From positions 25,693,554-25,757,553 of the forward strand of contig CM020619.1 in NCBI GenBank assembly GCA_009829735.1: 64,000 nt of DNA, read 5' to 3'. The position numbers and the translations under genes are program-made. The stretch's first letter is position 1, and each line of letters opens with the position of its first letter. This document shows, piece after piece, positions 19,982 to 30,940 of the stretch. Source of the DNA: Pyropia yezoensis (lineage: Eukaryota > Rhodophyta > Bangiophyceae > Bangiales > Bangiaceae). Under the pieces are notes generated by a model. It was not told the DNA's origin. It worked only from the letters and a program-made list of their open reading frames with translations, and made no database searches.

Positions 19982-20966
19982 TCACCGCCAGAACGAGTGC
20001 TGGATGTACCGGCCGGTGAGCTCCTCCGCCGCCCCCGGCGCGTCGTAATCCACCTCCAAATCCTCGCAGAGGTCGTCCATCCCCGGCGCGGCCGACGCCA
20101 GGTGCAGCGGCACCGGCAGGCCGGTGACAATGTGGAGGACGAGCGGGTCCACGTCGGTCATCAGGGGCGGCTCATCCCCCCAGCTCGCCGCCGGGATGGT
20201 GATGGACGCGCCAATCTCCACGACGCCCAGGATGGGGTAAACGCCCCGGCCGACACGGACGAGCGTCGGGCCGTCGGGCGCGGGGGGCTCTGCCGCCGCC
20301 AGCGCCGCGTGGCCGCCCCGCGACTTGCGGGGCAGGCCCGCCAGGAAGGCGGCGTCGATGAGGCAGTGGGCGTCCCCCGGCTCGTCGACGCCCAGGTCCG
20401 TCGACGCTGCCACGGTGGTGCCGCCGTCCAGGAAGGCCTCCGCCGCCAGCACCGGCTGGCACGCCGCCACCCGCTCGCCCGGCGCGGCGTTGAGCCGCGT
20501 CGCCGCCGCCGCCGCCGCCACGTCGGCGGCCAGGCGGTGCGCCCGCCCGTTGGCCTCCCGGGGCACCGCCTCCACCACCGCACCCGGCAGGCGGCCGAGG
20601 AGCCCCCGGGCGACCGCCGCGTACAGGCCCAGCCGCGGCGCCCGAACCGCGGCGGTGCGGGCGAGCGCCCCCACCACCACCGCCGAGTCCCCCCGCACCC
20701 GCACCCGCGCCGTCTGGGCGTCCACGCCGGCGGTGGCCAGGTGGGCCACCACCCCGCGGAGGCCCGCGATGGCCGCCCCAAACTCGGCCGTGTTGCTCGT
20801 CGCCGCCGTGCCGAGCGTGCCGGCCGCCGCCCACACCTCGGTGGGGGGGGCGGGGGGGGGGGGAGCCCCCGCCGCCCGGGGGGACATGGTAGAGGGCGGC
20901 GCCCCAGGCGCCACGCCCGGGGTTTGGCTGGCACGAGCCATCAAAGTAGAGGTGGTACTCTGCCAT
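19982..20966 (-). CDS. RNase H type-1 fold protein, frame broken in a G run
   Basis: The start MAEYHLYFDGSCQPNPGRGA (from 20966) gives the first RNase H strand with catalytic-type Asp. The frame is lost in the poly-G tract around 20839-20870. The remaining domain continues one frame over: SNTAEFGAAIAGL (Glu), RVRGDSAVVVGAL (Asp) and PREANGRAHRLAADV, where the family usually has AD-x-LA and here has His. The total length, 985 nt, is 3n+1, so a single-base homopolymer error would restore it; an intron is less likely. The C-terminal ~120 residues (ending TGRYIQHSFWR) are not recognised. Probably a plant-type RVT_3/RNase H-like nuclease acting on RNA:DNA hybrids. Activity is uncertain because of the fourth acidic residue. 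Confidence 0.72.
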
Positions 20967-21954
20967 GAGAGGGAAGGGGAGGGGGGGGAGTGGGGGCAGA
21001 AGAGGGAGAGCGGGAAAGGGGGGTAACCCACAACAGGTCCCTGTCACAGGTGTGTTCCGGAAGTGCACGACGGGGCCTGCTGCTGGGTCGGGGCCTACGG
21101 CCGTGGCGCAGCCAAGGGGGTACGGAATGGCAAGTCGTCTCTGCGACGTGCCGTCCTCTCTCCTTCGTCTGATGTGTCTGTCCCCCGCCAGCAACGCGGA
21201 TCAGAGTTGGAAACGGCACGCGTTCCCCCGTCCATCTCCCTCCGAGAGCGCGCGAGGGAGGTACACTAGATGTGACACGGTGCGTCACACGAGTCGTGGT
21301 CCCACAACCTGTGGTTGGGTCTGCTCCTCTGGATATGGGCACAACCCAAACGCTGAAATGAAAACTTCAACCGTACTGTACAGTACACCACTAGTGTTGG
21401 AGTACTGTACCCCGCCCTCCTTGAACGAAGCGCAGGGCCAGGCGGAAGCGCCGCCCGTGACACACTGCGGGAGGGGGGGCAACCCGACGGTCAGGCGGCT
21501 CGCGCCGAAGGGACGGCCCCCCCCGTCGCGGCTCCACACTGCAGCAGCAGCCAAGCCGCTCCTGCCGCCGCGGTGGGGGTGGCCCACCGCCTGCAGACGC
21601 TCTGTCGATGCTCCAGCCGCCGCTGCTGCCGTGCGCCGCGAGCGGCGCACCATGAGAAGAGAGAGAAAAAAAAGAGAAGAGCAGGAAGAAGAGACGGGAT
21701 AGACAGCTACACCAGCGACCCTACACCAGGGACACGGACGCTCGCGGCGCTCCCGTGCGCGCGCCCCCCCCCCCGCCCCCCTTGCCCTCCAGCAGCACCG
21801 CGCCGCTGCCGCCACAGAGCGGCCCGTCGCGGTCGGGGCCACCATGCCGCTCCCCCTGCCCGCCAGCGCCGCCACGGGACGGCGGCAGCGTCGCCGTGGC
21901 GGGACGCTGCTCGCGTCCCTCCCGCCCCCCCCCACCCCCCTCCCCCTACCTCCT
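20967..21954. other. Intergenic, no supported gene
   Basis: Mixed composition. A short near-palindrome GTACTGTACAGTAC lies at about 21372 and a purine-rich GAAGAGAGAGAAAAAAAAGA patch at about 21655. No domain-like ORF. Confidence 0.35.
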
Positions 21955-22230
21955 GCAGGTGCTCCTGCACAGCAACAGCAACGGCAGCAGCAGCAGCAGC
22001 GGCAACAGTGGCCATCTGCACGCACAGCAGCACCCAGCAGCAGCACCAGCCGGTACATTGCAGCAGCAGCCACAGCAGCAGCAGCAGCAGCACCGGCCGG
22101 TATAGCAGCCGCAGCCGCAGCAGCACCGACCGCAGCAGCACCCGCCGATATAGAGCAGCCGCAGCCGCAGCCACAACCGCAGCCGCAGCAGCCGCAGCAG
22201 CCGCAGCAGCAGCAGCAGCCGCTGCTTGCT
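21955..22230. repeat. CAG/CTG-rich trinucleotide tract
   Basis: Imperfect AGC/CAG repeats (for example AACAGCAACGGCAGCAGCAG, CAGCAGCAGCAGCAGCAGCA). Open in several frames (poly-Gln, poly-Ser or poly-Ala) without other protein features. Confidence 0.75.
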
Positions 22231-22290
22231 CGCAACCGCCCCACCCCTCCTACAAGCCCCATCATCCTTGGCGCCACCAGACAGGAAGGC

Positions 22291-22433
22291 ACCCACCCCA
22301 CCCCACCCCACCCCACCCCACCCCACCCCACCCCACCCCACCCCACCCCACCCCACCCCACCCCACCCCACCCCACCCCACCCCACCCCACCCCACCCCA
22401 CCCCACCCCACCCCACCCCACCCCACCCCATCC
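22291..22433. repeat. (CCCCA)n pentanucleotide satellite, about 28 units
   Basis: Nearly perfect tandem CCCCA/TGGGG array of about 140 bp. Because five is not a multiple of three, all frames encode the same His/Pro/Thr or Gly/Trp/Val pattern, so the overlapping ORFs are artefacts. The G-rich strand has many G4 runs spaced by one base and should form quadruplexes. Confidence 0.9.
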
Positions 22434-23344
22434 CACCGCCTCTCACCAACCCCTCCCCCCTCATACCGCCACACCAGGGCGTGGCCATGGCGCCTGCGCA
22501 ACACCCCCCCCCCCCCCCCCCCCCACCACCACCACCACCACCACCCCCCCACCCCCCCCCCCACTCCCACTCCCACCACCACCACCCCCCACCCCCCCCC
22601 CCCCACCGCCGCCGCCGCCGCCGCCCCAGCAAAACCCACCCGCCCACACCCCGCGGTCGCCCCGCGTGCCGCCGCTAGGGAGAGCGCCCTGCCCCGTCCC
22701 GCGGCGGGGCGTCTGCCCCCCCCCCGCCGCCGTCACGGCGCCGCGGCCGCCGGCGCCCCCCCCCCCGCCCACCACCCCCCCCTGACCAAACCACCCACGC
22801 AGCGTCAGGGCGGTGCGTGGACGCCCACACCCCCCCCTCCCCCCCCCACCCCCCCCCCCCCCTCAGCTATTCACTGACGCCCCCCCACGGCAGCGGCGGC
22901 GGGGGGGGCGGTCCCCCGCGTCGTCCCACGTGCCGCACCAGCCACACCCGGTCGCCGGCGGCTGTGGCCCCCCCGCGCAGATACGCGGCAGGCCGCCCCA
23001 GGCGGCCCCCGCCCAGCCGCCACCCGGCGAGTCCCCCCTACTTGCAAAAAAACGGGGCAGCAGCAGCAGCCGTGGGCAGACCCCTCCTCCCCCCCCCCCC
23101 CCCCCCCACCCGTCACCAGCTCAGGCGACTGCCGACGCACCGCACCGCACCGTACCGCGGCGCGGCGCCGCGCGGCGCGGCGCGGCGGGTCGGGTCGGGT
23201 CGGCGCTGCCACGCCGCACGCGTGTGCGGCGGCGCTGCCCCAGTTCCCCACCAGTAGTAGCCACTCCCCCCCTCCCCCCCCCCCCCCCCCCCCCCCCCCT
23301 CCCGCCCCCCCCCCACCCCCCCCCCGGCGGCCGGCGGCGGCGGC
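22434..23344. other. Poly-C, CACC and CCG low-complexity block
   Basis: Extremely C-rich top strand with CAC repeats (22530-22600) and C runs above 15 bases (for example 22503-22523, 23275-23302). Open frames here reflect composition. No gene supported. Confidence 0.6.
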
Positions 23345-23495
23345 CATCGTCTGTTCCAAGCAGAAGTCCATCGAGTCCCCTCGAAGCCCCTCGAGTCCCA
23401 TCGACCCATCGAAGGCCGCTTTCGATGGGCGTTTCCAGCCCCTCGAGAATCCCATCGAAGACCCGCTTTCGATGAGACCCTCGACGGGGCCACGT
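23345..23495 (+). repeat. TCGATGGG-rich dispersed module, copy 3
   Basis: Starts CATCGTCTGTTCCAAGCAGA and continues with CCATCGAGTCCC, CCCATCGACCCATCGA, TTTCGATGGGCGTTTCCAGC and TTTCGATGAGACCC. Several blocks match copy 2 (15160-15302, opposite strand). It directly follows a C-rich low-complexity block. Confidence 0.68.
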
Positions 23496-23756
23496 CCAAC
23501 TGCGCACTGACTGCTCGGTGGGCTTTGTCTCGGGTTTCTGAAAAACCCATCTCGGGACATCCGAAAGACGCAAGTGTGTGCCATCTGCGACCCCACTCAT
23601 TGGCCAGACTTGAGCTGTCAGTAGCAGGCCGTCGGCCGCTCGACTTCGCTGTGCCTCGTGCACCTAACTCGTCGAGGTCACCGAACCCACGCGCACTGAG
23701 GCTTGTGTCCGTGACCACGTTGCCGTCGTAGCTGCTTCCGCTGCACTTGATATCGG

Positions 23757-25046
23757 ATGGAGCCCCACTCTGCTGCCGCAGGTGCCGCGGTGGTGGCCAC
23801 CTCGGCGGCCGCAGCCATCGCCGCGGCGCCGGCGGACGTGGGGGTCGCGATGACGGTGCCGCCCCTGCAGTGGCCGCCACCGCACAACCCCGCGCCGAAG
23901 CTGGAAGCGCCGCAGTCTGTGGCCGACGCTGTTGCCGTGGCGGTGGGCTCCTCGGCGGCCGCAGCCATCGCCGCGGCGCCGGCGGACGTGGGGGTCGCGA
24001 TGACGGTGCCGCCCCTGCAGTGGCCGCCACCGCACAACCCCGCGCCGAAGCTGGAAGCGCCGCGGACTGTGGCTGACGCTGTTGCCGCGGCGGTGGGCTC
24101 CTCGGCGGCCGCAGCCATCGCCGCGGCGCCGGCGGACGTGGGGGTCGCGATGACGGTGCCGCCCCTGCAGTGGCCGCCACCGCATTACCCCGAGCCGAAG
24201 CCGGAAGCGCCGCGGACTGTGGCTGACGCTGTTGCCGCGGCGGTGGGCTCCTCGGCGGCCGCAGCCATCGCCGCGGCGCCGGCGGACGTGGGGGTCGCGA
24301 TGACGGTGCCGCCCCTGCAGTGGCCGCCACCGCATTACCCCGAGCCGAAGCCGGAAGCGCCGCGGACTGTGGCTGACATTGTTGCCGCGGCGGTGGGCTC
24401 CTCGGCGGCCGCAGCCATCGCCGCGGCGCCGGCGGACGTGGGGGTCGCGATGACGGTGCCGCCCCTGCAGTGGCCGCCACCGCATTACCCCGAGCCGAAG
24501 CCGGAAGCGCCGCGGACTGTGGCTGACATTGTTGCCGCGGCGGTGGGCTCCTCGGCGGCCGCAGCCATCGCCGCGGCGCCGGCGGACGTGGGGGTCGCGA
24601 TGACGGTGCCGCCCCTGCAGTGGCCGCCACCGCATTACCCCGAGCCGAAGCCGGAAGCGCCGCGGACTGTGGCTGACGCTGTTGCCGCGGCGGTGGGCTC
24701 CTCGGCGGCCGCAGCCATCGCCGCGGCGCCGGCGGACGTGGGGGTCGCGATGACGGTGCCGCCCCTGCAGTGGCCGCCACCGCATTACCCCGAGCCGAAG
24801 CCGGAAGCGCCGCAGACTGTGGCTGACGCTGTTGCCGCGGCGGTGGCCGCCTCTGCGGCCGCGGCCATGGCGGCTACGTCGGTGGACGACGGGGCCTCGG
24901 TGCCTCCGTCGCAGTTCATGTGGATGTTTTCCCTCGACCCCGCGCCGAAGCTGGACACGCCGCAGACTGTCGACACTGGGGCCTCCGTGCTCGTGCTGCC
25001 CCCGCACAATCCCCCGGTGCGCGGCGAGTCACGTTCCTTGGTTTGA
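23757..25046 (+). CDS. Repeat protein of eight 50-residue units, 429 aa, unknown function
   Basis: The ORF from ATG 23757 consists almost entirely of 50-residue units with the pattern SSAAAAIAAAPADVGVAMTV, then PPLQWPPPHYPEPKPEAP and a TVADxVAAAV linker. The 150-bp unit keeps the frame. The C-terminal part (after ~24840) diverges and ends PPHNPPVRGESRSLV. The unit alternates an Ala-rich probable helix with a Pro/Trp-rich segment, suggesting a structural or matrix protein. There is no signal peptide or known domain. Because the GC-rich DNA is also open on other frames and strands, this may instead be a non-coding minisatellite; conservation of frame in all units and the non-repetitive ends favour coding only mildly. 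Confidence 0.4.
   Translation: MEPHSAAAGAAVVATSAAAAIAAAPADVGVAMTVPPLQWPPPHNPAPKLEAPQSVADAVAVAVGSSAAAAIAAAPADVGVAMTVPPLQWPPPHNPAPKLEAPRTVADAVAAAVGSSAAAAIAAAPADVGVAMTVPPLQWPPPHYPEPKPEAPRTVADAVAAAVGSSAAAAIAAAPADVGVAMTVPPLQWPPPHYPEPKPEAPRTVADIVAAAVGSSAAAAIAAAPADVGVAMTVPPLQWPPPHYPEPKPEAPRTVADIVAAAVGSSAAAAIAAAPADVGVAMTVPPLQWPPPHYPEPKPEAPRTVADAVAAAVGSSAAAAIAAAPADVGVAMTVPPLQWPPPHYPEPKPEAPQTVADAVAAAVAASAAAAMAATSVDDGASVPPSQFMWMFSLDPAPKLDTPQTVDTGASVLVLPPHNPPVRGESRSLV
23791..24990 (+). repeat. 150-bp minisatellite, 8 units
   Basis: Units start at 23791, 23941, 24091, 24241, 24391, 24541, 24691 and 24841. The central six are nearly identical (for example GGCGGACGTGGGGGTCGCGA recurs every 150 bp); the first and last are divergent. 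Variation between units is mainly AACCCCGCG/TACCCCGAG and GACGCT/GACATT, indicating recent expansion in blocks. Confidence 0.93.
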
Positions 25047-25221
25047 CCATTGGTATCTGTCCTAGCAAGTTCGTATAGATGGACAGGGAGGACATGCGGG
25101 GGTAGGGTCGATGGCGCACTGGTGGTGGGGTGCGCATCCTGCGACTGCACCTCCCCCCCTGCAAAGTGTCGTCCTTGACTGAGCAGAAGTGAAACAAACT
25201 AAACAGAAGCTAATAGAAGTG

Positions 25222-28200
25222 CTATGCAGACGAAGACCATGGATAGAACGCGTTGATAAAGTAGCGCATCGCCAAGCGGTCTGCCAAGGGAGCATCCATC
25301 CCTGCGGGCTCGGCATGGACGTCCACACGCCGGACCAAGTCGGCAAAGTCAGGGACGACATGGACCACTCGCCGGATACACGCCACGGGCAACACTCGCA
25401 AGCGAACGTCCGTGTCCCCTCCAAGAACTCTCCAAGCCAGCCTCGTACACCCGCGGGAGACCAGGGAGCAATTCGCAACACCCGGGACGGCTACCATGTC
25501 AGCAATGAGGGCGATATCCCCCTCGGGTCGCCGCAAAATACCACGCACCTCCGCCACCGACAAAGTCGCGGGAGCCTCGGCGGTAGAGTACAAAACAGAG
25601 TCGTACCAAGGCGCACCACGAAAGGAAGGGGACGCGTAAAGCAGCTGCTTGACAGTCCAGCCGCACTCAAAAACGGCCATGAAGTGGAGACGAGAGCTGA
25701 TGCGCACCCGCGCGTCTTCAGGCAGCCCGAGAGCGGCCCCTATACCCTCCAGCCCAGGCCGCTGGGCAATGACTGACAGAGGCGTTAGGCGCAGGTGGTA
25801 AGGGGAGGCCCGCGCAGCCGCGCTCGCGTCTCCACCTCGAGATGATGCTGCCGCATCTTCATCAGTTGCGCCGGCCGCCCTATCCCCCCTACTCACGCCG
25901 TCGCCGCGCTCCGGGATGTCGTCATCATCATTGTAGTCCGTTCCATCGCTTTCACCTCCCTCCTCGCCGTCGCAGCCGACCAGCAGGGATCCGGGGTCCT
26001 CGTCCTCAGCGGCATGGCGATACAGGACGATGCGGGCCCCCTGCGCCTGCACAACAAGCTGGCGAGTAAAGTCCGCGATGGTCTTGCTCTTACGTGCGTA
26101 GTACGGCTTGTCTTCCTTGTGGAGCTGCTCGTTGAGGCCCGCGTTTCCATTGTTGATGTTACCGTGCATGCGTATGGCCCCCATCACATGGCAAAATAGC
26201 CTGTGTACCTTTGTCGAGTGCTGCGGACCCAAGATTGGGGTCATATATAGCGTCACAAAGCGCTCAGCGCGATCCGCGATGCTCTTGCCCACGTCCAGGG
26301 TGAGGGGCAGCGGGGAGGTGGAGCACGTGTACCCACTCATCTCGGCGTGTAGCACAGCAAACTCTGCGAACATGGCCGTGATGGCCTCGTCAATGGGGGC
26401 TTGCCCCCACACAGCGTGGTAGGCGGGCCAGTCAAACTGGCTCCCCCCCGCGCCGTCAGCAGGGTCCTCGTTCTCGGCTCCTTCGTCCTGCTGTTCTTCG
26501 AGGTGTAACGCAGCCACACGAGCCGCGAGATCCGGGACCGCATCGTCAATTCCGTCGCCGACAGGCAGGGGTGCGCCATCTTCCCGGACCAAGGACGTTC
26601 CGTTGACGACACTGTCGGCGACGTGCAGGGCCCCGCGAGTGCGCCAGGCGCCGGCCACCAAGTGTGGCATCACCGACACGCCTTCTCTCTGCTGCTTCCC
26701 CGTAAAAACCGATTGTGACTCATCGTTCTTGACGAGGTACCTGCACAGAACCATGTAGGCAATCATATGCAAAATGGAGATGCATACTTTGGCGGGTGGA
26801 AGCGCATGAAGGTTCTACAAAACCAGCAATCCTGTCAGGGACACAAACGCTCCACATGGTTGCAACCGCAGTACAGGCGCCGCGCGCACCCTCAAGGCAC
26901 CACACTGCAGCCGGCAAACGGCGACGCGCAGGTTCTGACTGCTGAGACGCAACTAAGGCAACACAAAAGGTCGCACTGGACCTCCCGTGGTGGGAAGGAT
27001 GGTGCCAGTTGGGCAGGGCGGGATCGCTGCAGACGTACCCTGGAGCCGTCCGACACGCTTTGCTGCGGCGGCCGACTTGGCCAAGCCGCAGATTGTAGAC
27101 GCGACGCGTGGCGGCGTCGGTTCCCGCCAGCGGCAGGTCACCACCGCACATCTTAGGGAACGTCTCGACCAACCACTGCACCAGATACCTCGTCACCCCC
27201 AAGTCAAGCACCTGCAACGCCATCGAGCACATCAAAGCAAATATCATAGCGAGCAGCATAAAACGTCAGTCCTCGATCTTCACCAGACCTGTCCGTGAAA
27301 AGCGAATGAGCAACTAGACGGGGCACACGCGGTCCGTACGTACATGCAATGCGTCAAACCCCACCATCTTGTACAACAAGTAAGGAGATGTGGAGAGGCC
27401 ATCCATGGCGGCCAAAGCCGGCACAAAACCAGTTAAGCTGTCCACGGCTTCAAGGGTCTCACATCGCGCTCGCTCCCGGTTGTTTGACCTGTGGCCAGCG
27501 GCCTCCAGCTGACGCTCAAGCGTCTCTATAACATCGCGCTCCGTAGCGCTGAGAGCTTCGGATGATCCAGCAACGTCGACCTGCACGTCACACTGAGAGC
27601 AGGGTCTCTGGCACTTGCCCGCCTTCATGCACATTACGGCACGCTCTTCAGGTTGATCGCACACGTACAGCAACACTCTCGGAAAGGCCATCAGCTGCCG
27701 GCCACCCACGCACACCTCCGCACCGAACCGGCTTGCCGCCATCGCCGTCCGCATACAAACGTACAAAACACGCTGCAAGATGCCGCAGCGGCGCAACCGA
27801 GAGCGCTCTTGAGCGGCCGACTCGACCTGGATGCGCACGAGGGGGATGTAAGCCACGGTCATCCACTCAATCTTACGCGATACGTCGTTGACTAGACGAA
27901 CCCGGACAGGATAAAGTTTGTGGGCTGGGGGGCGACGAGACCAAGCAAAGTTGAAAGCCGTACGCAAGACATTGACAAGAAGTAGACAAGTCAGCTACAG
28001 ACCGCGGAAGAGATCCCAATACACAGCGTCGAGGTACCCATTCTGCCCACAAAAAGCAGGCGCTCGTACACACGCAAAAAAAAAATGGACTTACCACTGG
28101 AACATGACAATCTCGTGCTGTCGCTGTACTAATGAAGACCCAACACGAAGCTGGTGCTGCCATGAGTGTCGACGACATCGCGCTCGCACAAGCGGAACGC

Positions 28201-29197
28201 ATCACCATCCATTGGGGTCTGCCGACTGTTCGTTAGCGGTGCAGGCGCGCGATCACCGCTCCACAAGCGGATAGCGGCACCTCCTTCGCGAAGCCTGTCA
28301 ATGACCACCTCGAGTACGGACCGGAAGTACACCTCGTACACGGTGCCCCCCTCACGAATGCTCAGCTTCTTCCACCCAGCGCCGAGCACAGCATCATCGA
28401 GGTCATCACGTAGAGCATTTGTGAAAGAGGAAATGGTGGGGAAGACAGCCTGAAGAGAGAGGTTGTCCCTCGGCGCCATAGGATCGAGCGAGTCGTGGCT
28501 GTCCCACACCTCCAAAAAGTTGTATAGCTGCCGCTGCTCCCTCACCGACAGGCCTGCTCCCCCGACGCCGAGGACAAACTGCTGCAGGGCCCTGAGACGA
28601 CGAGTGCTAAAACCGCCCGGCCATGCTGTTCTTGCGGCGCTCCAAAACGGGGACAGCACGGGCAGCGTCATCCAAGACCTCATAGAGGCGGAATACACGG
28701 GTCGACAGGGACTCGTACGGGACGTTAACGTCCATGCTCCCTGCGTCGGCGTCACGCCCGCGGGCATCACCCCCCTCCTCGATGTGCTCTCGTAGTGCGC
28801 CGGTCATCTCCAGCAAGGGGTACAACTGGGCACGAATGGCGGCGTCGTAGGAGCCAGAATCGTCCGCAATCAGGGCCCCCAGGCCAGCTGTCGCCCTGCC
28901 GTAGACCGGCGCGTCTCCAGCATCAGTCTCACCTCCATTCTCTGCGAGCGGCCTTGCCTCATTACTACGCCGCAGCCGCCTACGAGCTGGAGGACGAGGA
29001 GGAACGCCATCAAGTGTGGCGGTTGCTTCGTCCTCCTCCAGCGTTGTCGACCGTGCCCTCTTGCTGCCCGGTACGCCATTGCCGTACGGTCGCCCATGCG
29101 CGGACGTCTGGTGCCATACGAAGCCCCCCTTGCTAAAGGTCTCGAACTGGCAGACGGCAAACACCAGCAGCCTGCTCCGCTTCTTGTCGCTTGACAT
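25222..29197 (-). pseudogene. Plavaka-like (CACTA-superfamily) transposase gene, spliced, copy 1
   Basis: The N-terminal exon starts at 29197 (MSSDKKRSRLLVFAVCQFET) and includes GWKKLSIREGGTVYEVYFRS. A 170-bp GTAAGT..CAG intron (28094-27925) joins YSDSTRLSCSS to AHKLYPVRVRLVNDV. A 132-bp intron (27343-27212) joins GFDALH to VLDLGVTRYLVQWL. Both are phase-compatible and restore family motifs: YSDxT, YPVxVxLxN, LYVCDQPEERAV with Cys pairs (KCQRPCSQC), and LHVLDLG. The last exon ends at 25222 and carries KVHRLFCHVMGAI and GLNEQLHKEDKPYYA. These motifs match Plavaka/KDZ-type CACTA-related transposases. The stretch ~27030-26770 could not be resolved into exons. Breaks: a one-base insertion near 28612 (absent in the other copy) and an in-frame TAG just before YSD. 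TAG forms a possible acceptor (CATTAG), so a short intron is possible. Confidence 0.65.
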
Positions 29198-30347
29198 GGC
29201 GGCACCATTGGCAGTCTCTGCGCACAGGAAAGGTCAAGAGATCTGCCCAGCAGGATACGGTACAAGGCGTGTCGCAAGGCAAGTGTTAGGGGCGTGTCTG
29301 AAGGATCACGAGACACAGTTACCAAGTAGGGCTGTTCACACACAGGCACACCCCGCACACAAAATGACACCCAGGAGGAGGCACGCAGTCCCACTTACCA
29401 TTCAGAGCTTGGCAAGGTAGCACTCGGAGCGGAAGCGTGCCCCAGAAGCACCGTAAGCGGTCTGCGGGCGTGGGCAGGGAGCACGGGTGTGGGTTCCGAG
29501 CGGAGCGACGCCCTTGAAGAATAGCTGTGAAGCCAGGTCTGTCGCATTCAAGCAGGGGATCCAAAGAACGACGCAGTGGCTTCGTCGCACGCCCCCTCTA
29601 CCCCTCGCGTCAGCTGTCCGTCCTCCGTGGCCTGCCGCTGCACCCCGCGGTAATCGAAAGTGTGTGGTGGACACGCCAAGTGTGCGCATGCGTCGGCGTT
29701 GCGGGGAGAGAGTGGGACGCGGCCACAGCCGTGCCCAGACCGGTCGCAATCTACGCTTGCAGACACCCCCTCCTCCTCTCCCCCCCACGCCCGCCTTGCC
29801 CCTCTCGCCACCCCCCCAACTCAGCCCCACTCCTTACCATCTTGACGGGACCGCACAGGTTGTCCAAAACGCACATAGTGGTCGCCGAGCCCGGTAGTCC
29901 TGACTGGCCCAACTGGCCGTCCGTTGACGAGGGATGCGTGTTGGCCGTGAGAAGAAGGGGGCAGCGGGGAAGAGTGATGGGGCGGCGCGCAGGTCAGCCT
30001 ATCTCCCATGGAATCTGCCTCACCGACGCTCCCACACCGGCCCCTCCCCACCCCCGCTTCCGCGCCCCCCACCCGTCCCCCGCCCATTGCAGCTCTGCAC
30101 AGGTCCGCGAAGGCCGTCCCACACAATCAGAGCTCTGGTCGTGTATGCAAGTGCTCACAGGCCTACCTGGCTGGTCCTGTGCCGACGCAGACGGGTCCCA
30201 TCGACGCCCATCGACGCCCGTCGAGTCCCGTCTTGGGCCAGTGCGACCTCTTCCGTGACCATCGACAACAAAACTTAGTGTGGTTGACGAGTCGTTGCCT
30301 TTGAAATGGAGTTCGATATCGAATCGACCATCGCCGCATGACACGGT
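29198..30347. other. Intergenic region between divergent transposon genes
   Basis: Lies between the transposase start (29197, minus) and the first plus-strand ORF (30348). No domain-like ORF. Contains C/T-rich stretches (29770-29830, 30030-30090) and a small cluster CCCATCGACGCCCATCGACG (about 30197) resembling the TCGATGGG modules. Likely the shared promoter region. Confidence 0.4.
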
Positions 30348-30940
30348 ATGTATTTGAGTGCCCTTCCAGTACTGCGGATATCTAATGCAACGGAATCGCT
30401 GCGTCCACCAACCTTGCACGATCTGCCGCCATCGTTGACAGCCGCCCCTACAGCTGCTCATCAACCGTCGTCGCGGACGGGTCGCTGCGAACAGGCGCCC
30501 CCTGCGCCGCATGGGCCCTGGCGCTGGCGCCTGCGGAGCAAGCAGGGCCATGTGGGACTGTGGTGCTCGGATTGTAGCGTCTGTCGGGGCGCCCAGCGCA
30601 TTGCCTTCTGTGGTAGGTTGGCACCCCCCTGCGAGCGGTCCGAGGCCCTGCGAGGGGAGGGGAGGGGCTGTGTGGTCCCAGGTCGCCATTCTCCGAGTGG
30701 CTGGGAGTGGCGCACGCCTTTCTTCGTGGTTGTGGTGCTGCATGTGCGCCACAGGTTACACAGCAGGTGGACCGTCAATGCATTGGGAGGTGCGCTCAGC
30801 GCCGAGAAAACGTCTCATGACCGTCAATTGCTTCCTGTGGTCCAGTGTACGTCCTTTTGCGGATTGTCTGTCACCAGGTTTTGCCCCACCTGCGGCCATG
30901 TGCCGTCCCCCCCGCGCGCCAATACGCATCATCCTGGCAG
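30348..30940 (+). CDS. Small spliced Cys-containing ORF of the transposon, unknown function
   Basis: Exon 1 (30348-30612) encodes WRLRSKQGHVGLWCSDCSVC and ends AFCG. A canonical intron GTAGGT...CCCAG (30613-30681, 69 bp) follows. Exon 2 starts RHSPSGWEWRTPFF and ends with FCPTCGH just before a strong GTGAGT donor at 30941; the acceptor of the next exon was not found. In the second copy (37738-38329) the intron is one C shorter (38003-38070) while the exons are identical, which fits a spliced model. CxxC pairs suggest a zinc-binding fold but are too few to name. It could be the 5' exons of the large plus-strand gene starting at 31174/38565. Confidence 0.4.

Noticed and set aside
22291-22433. 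(CCCCA)n array as an internal telomere
   Set aside because: It is inside a low-complexity block, the unit does not match a red-algal telomere repeat I know, and genes continue on both sides.
23791-24990. CRISPR-like regular repeats
   Set aside because: Units are contiguous 150-bp tandem copies without unique spacers, in a eukaryotic context.
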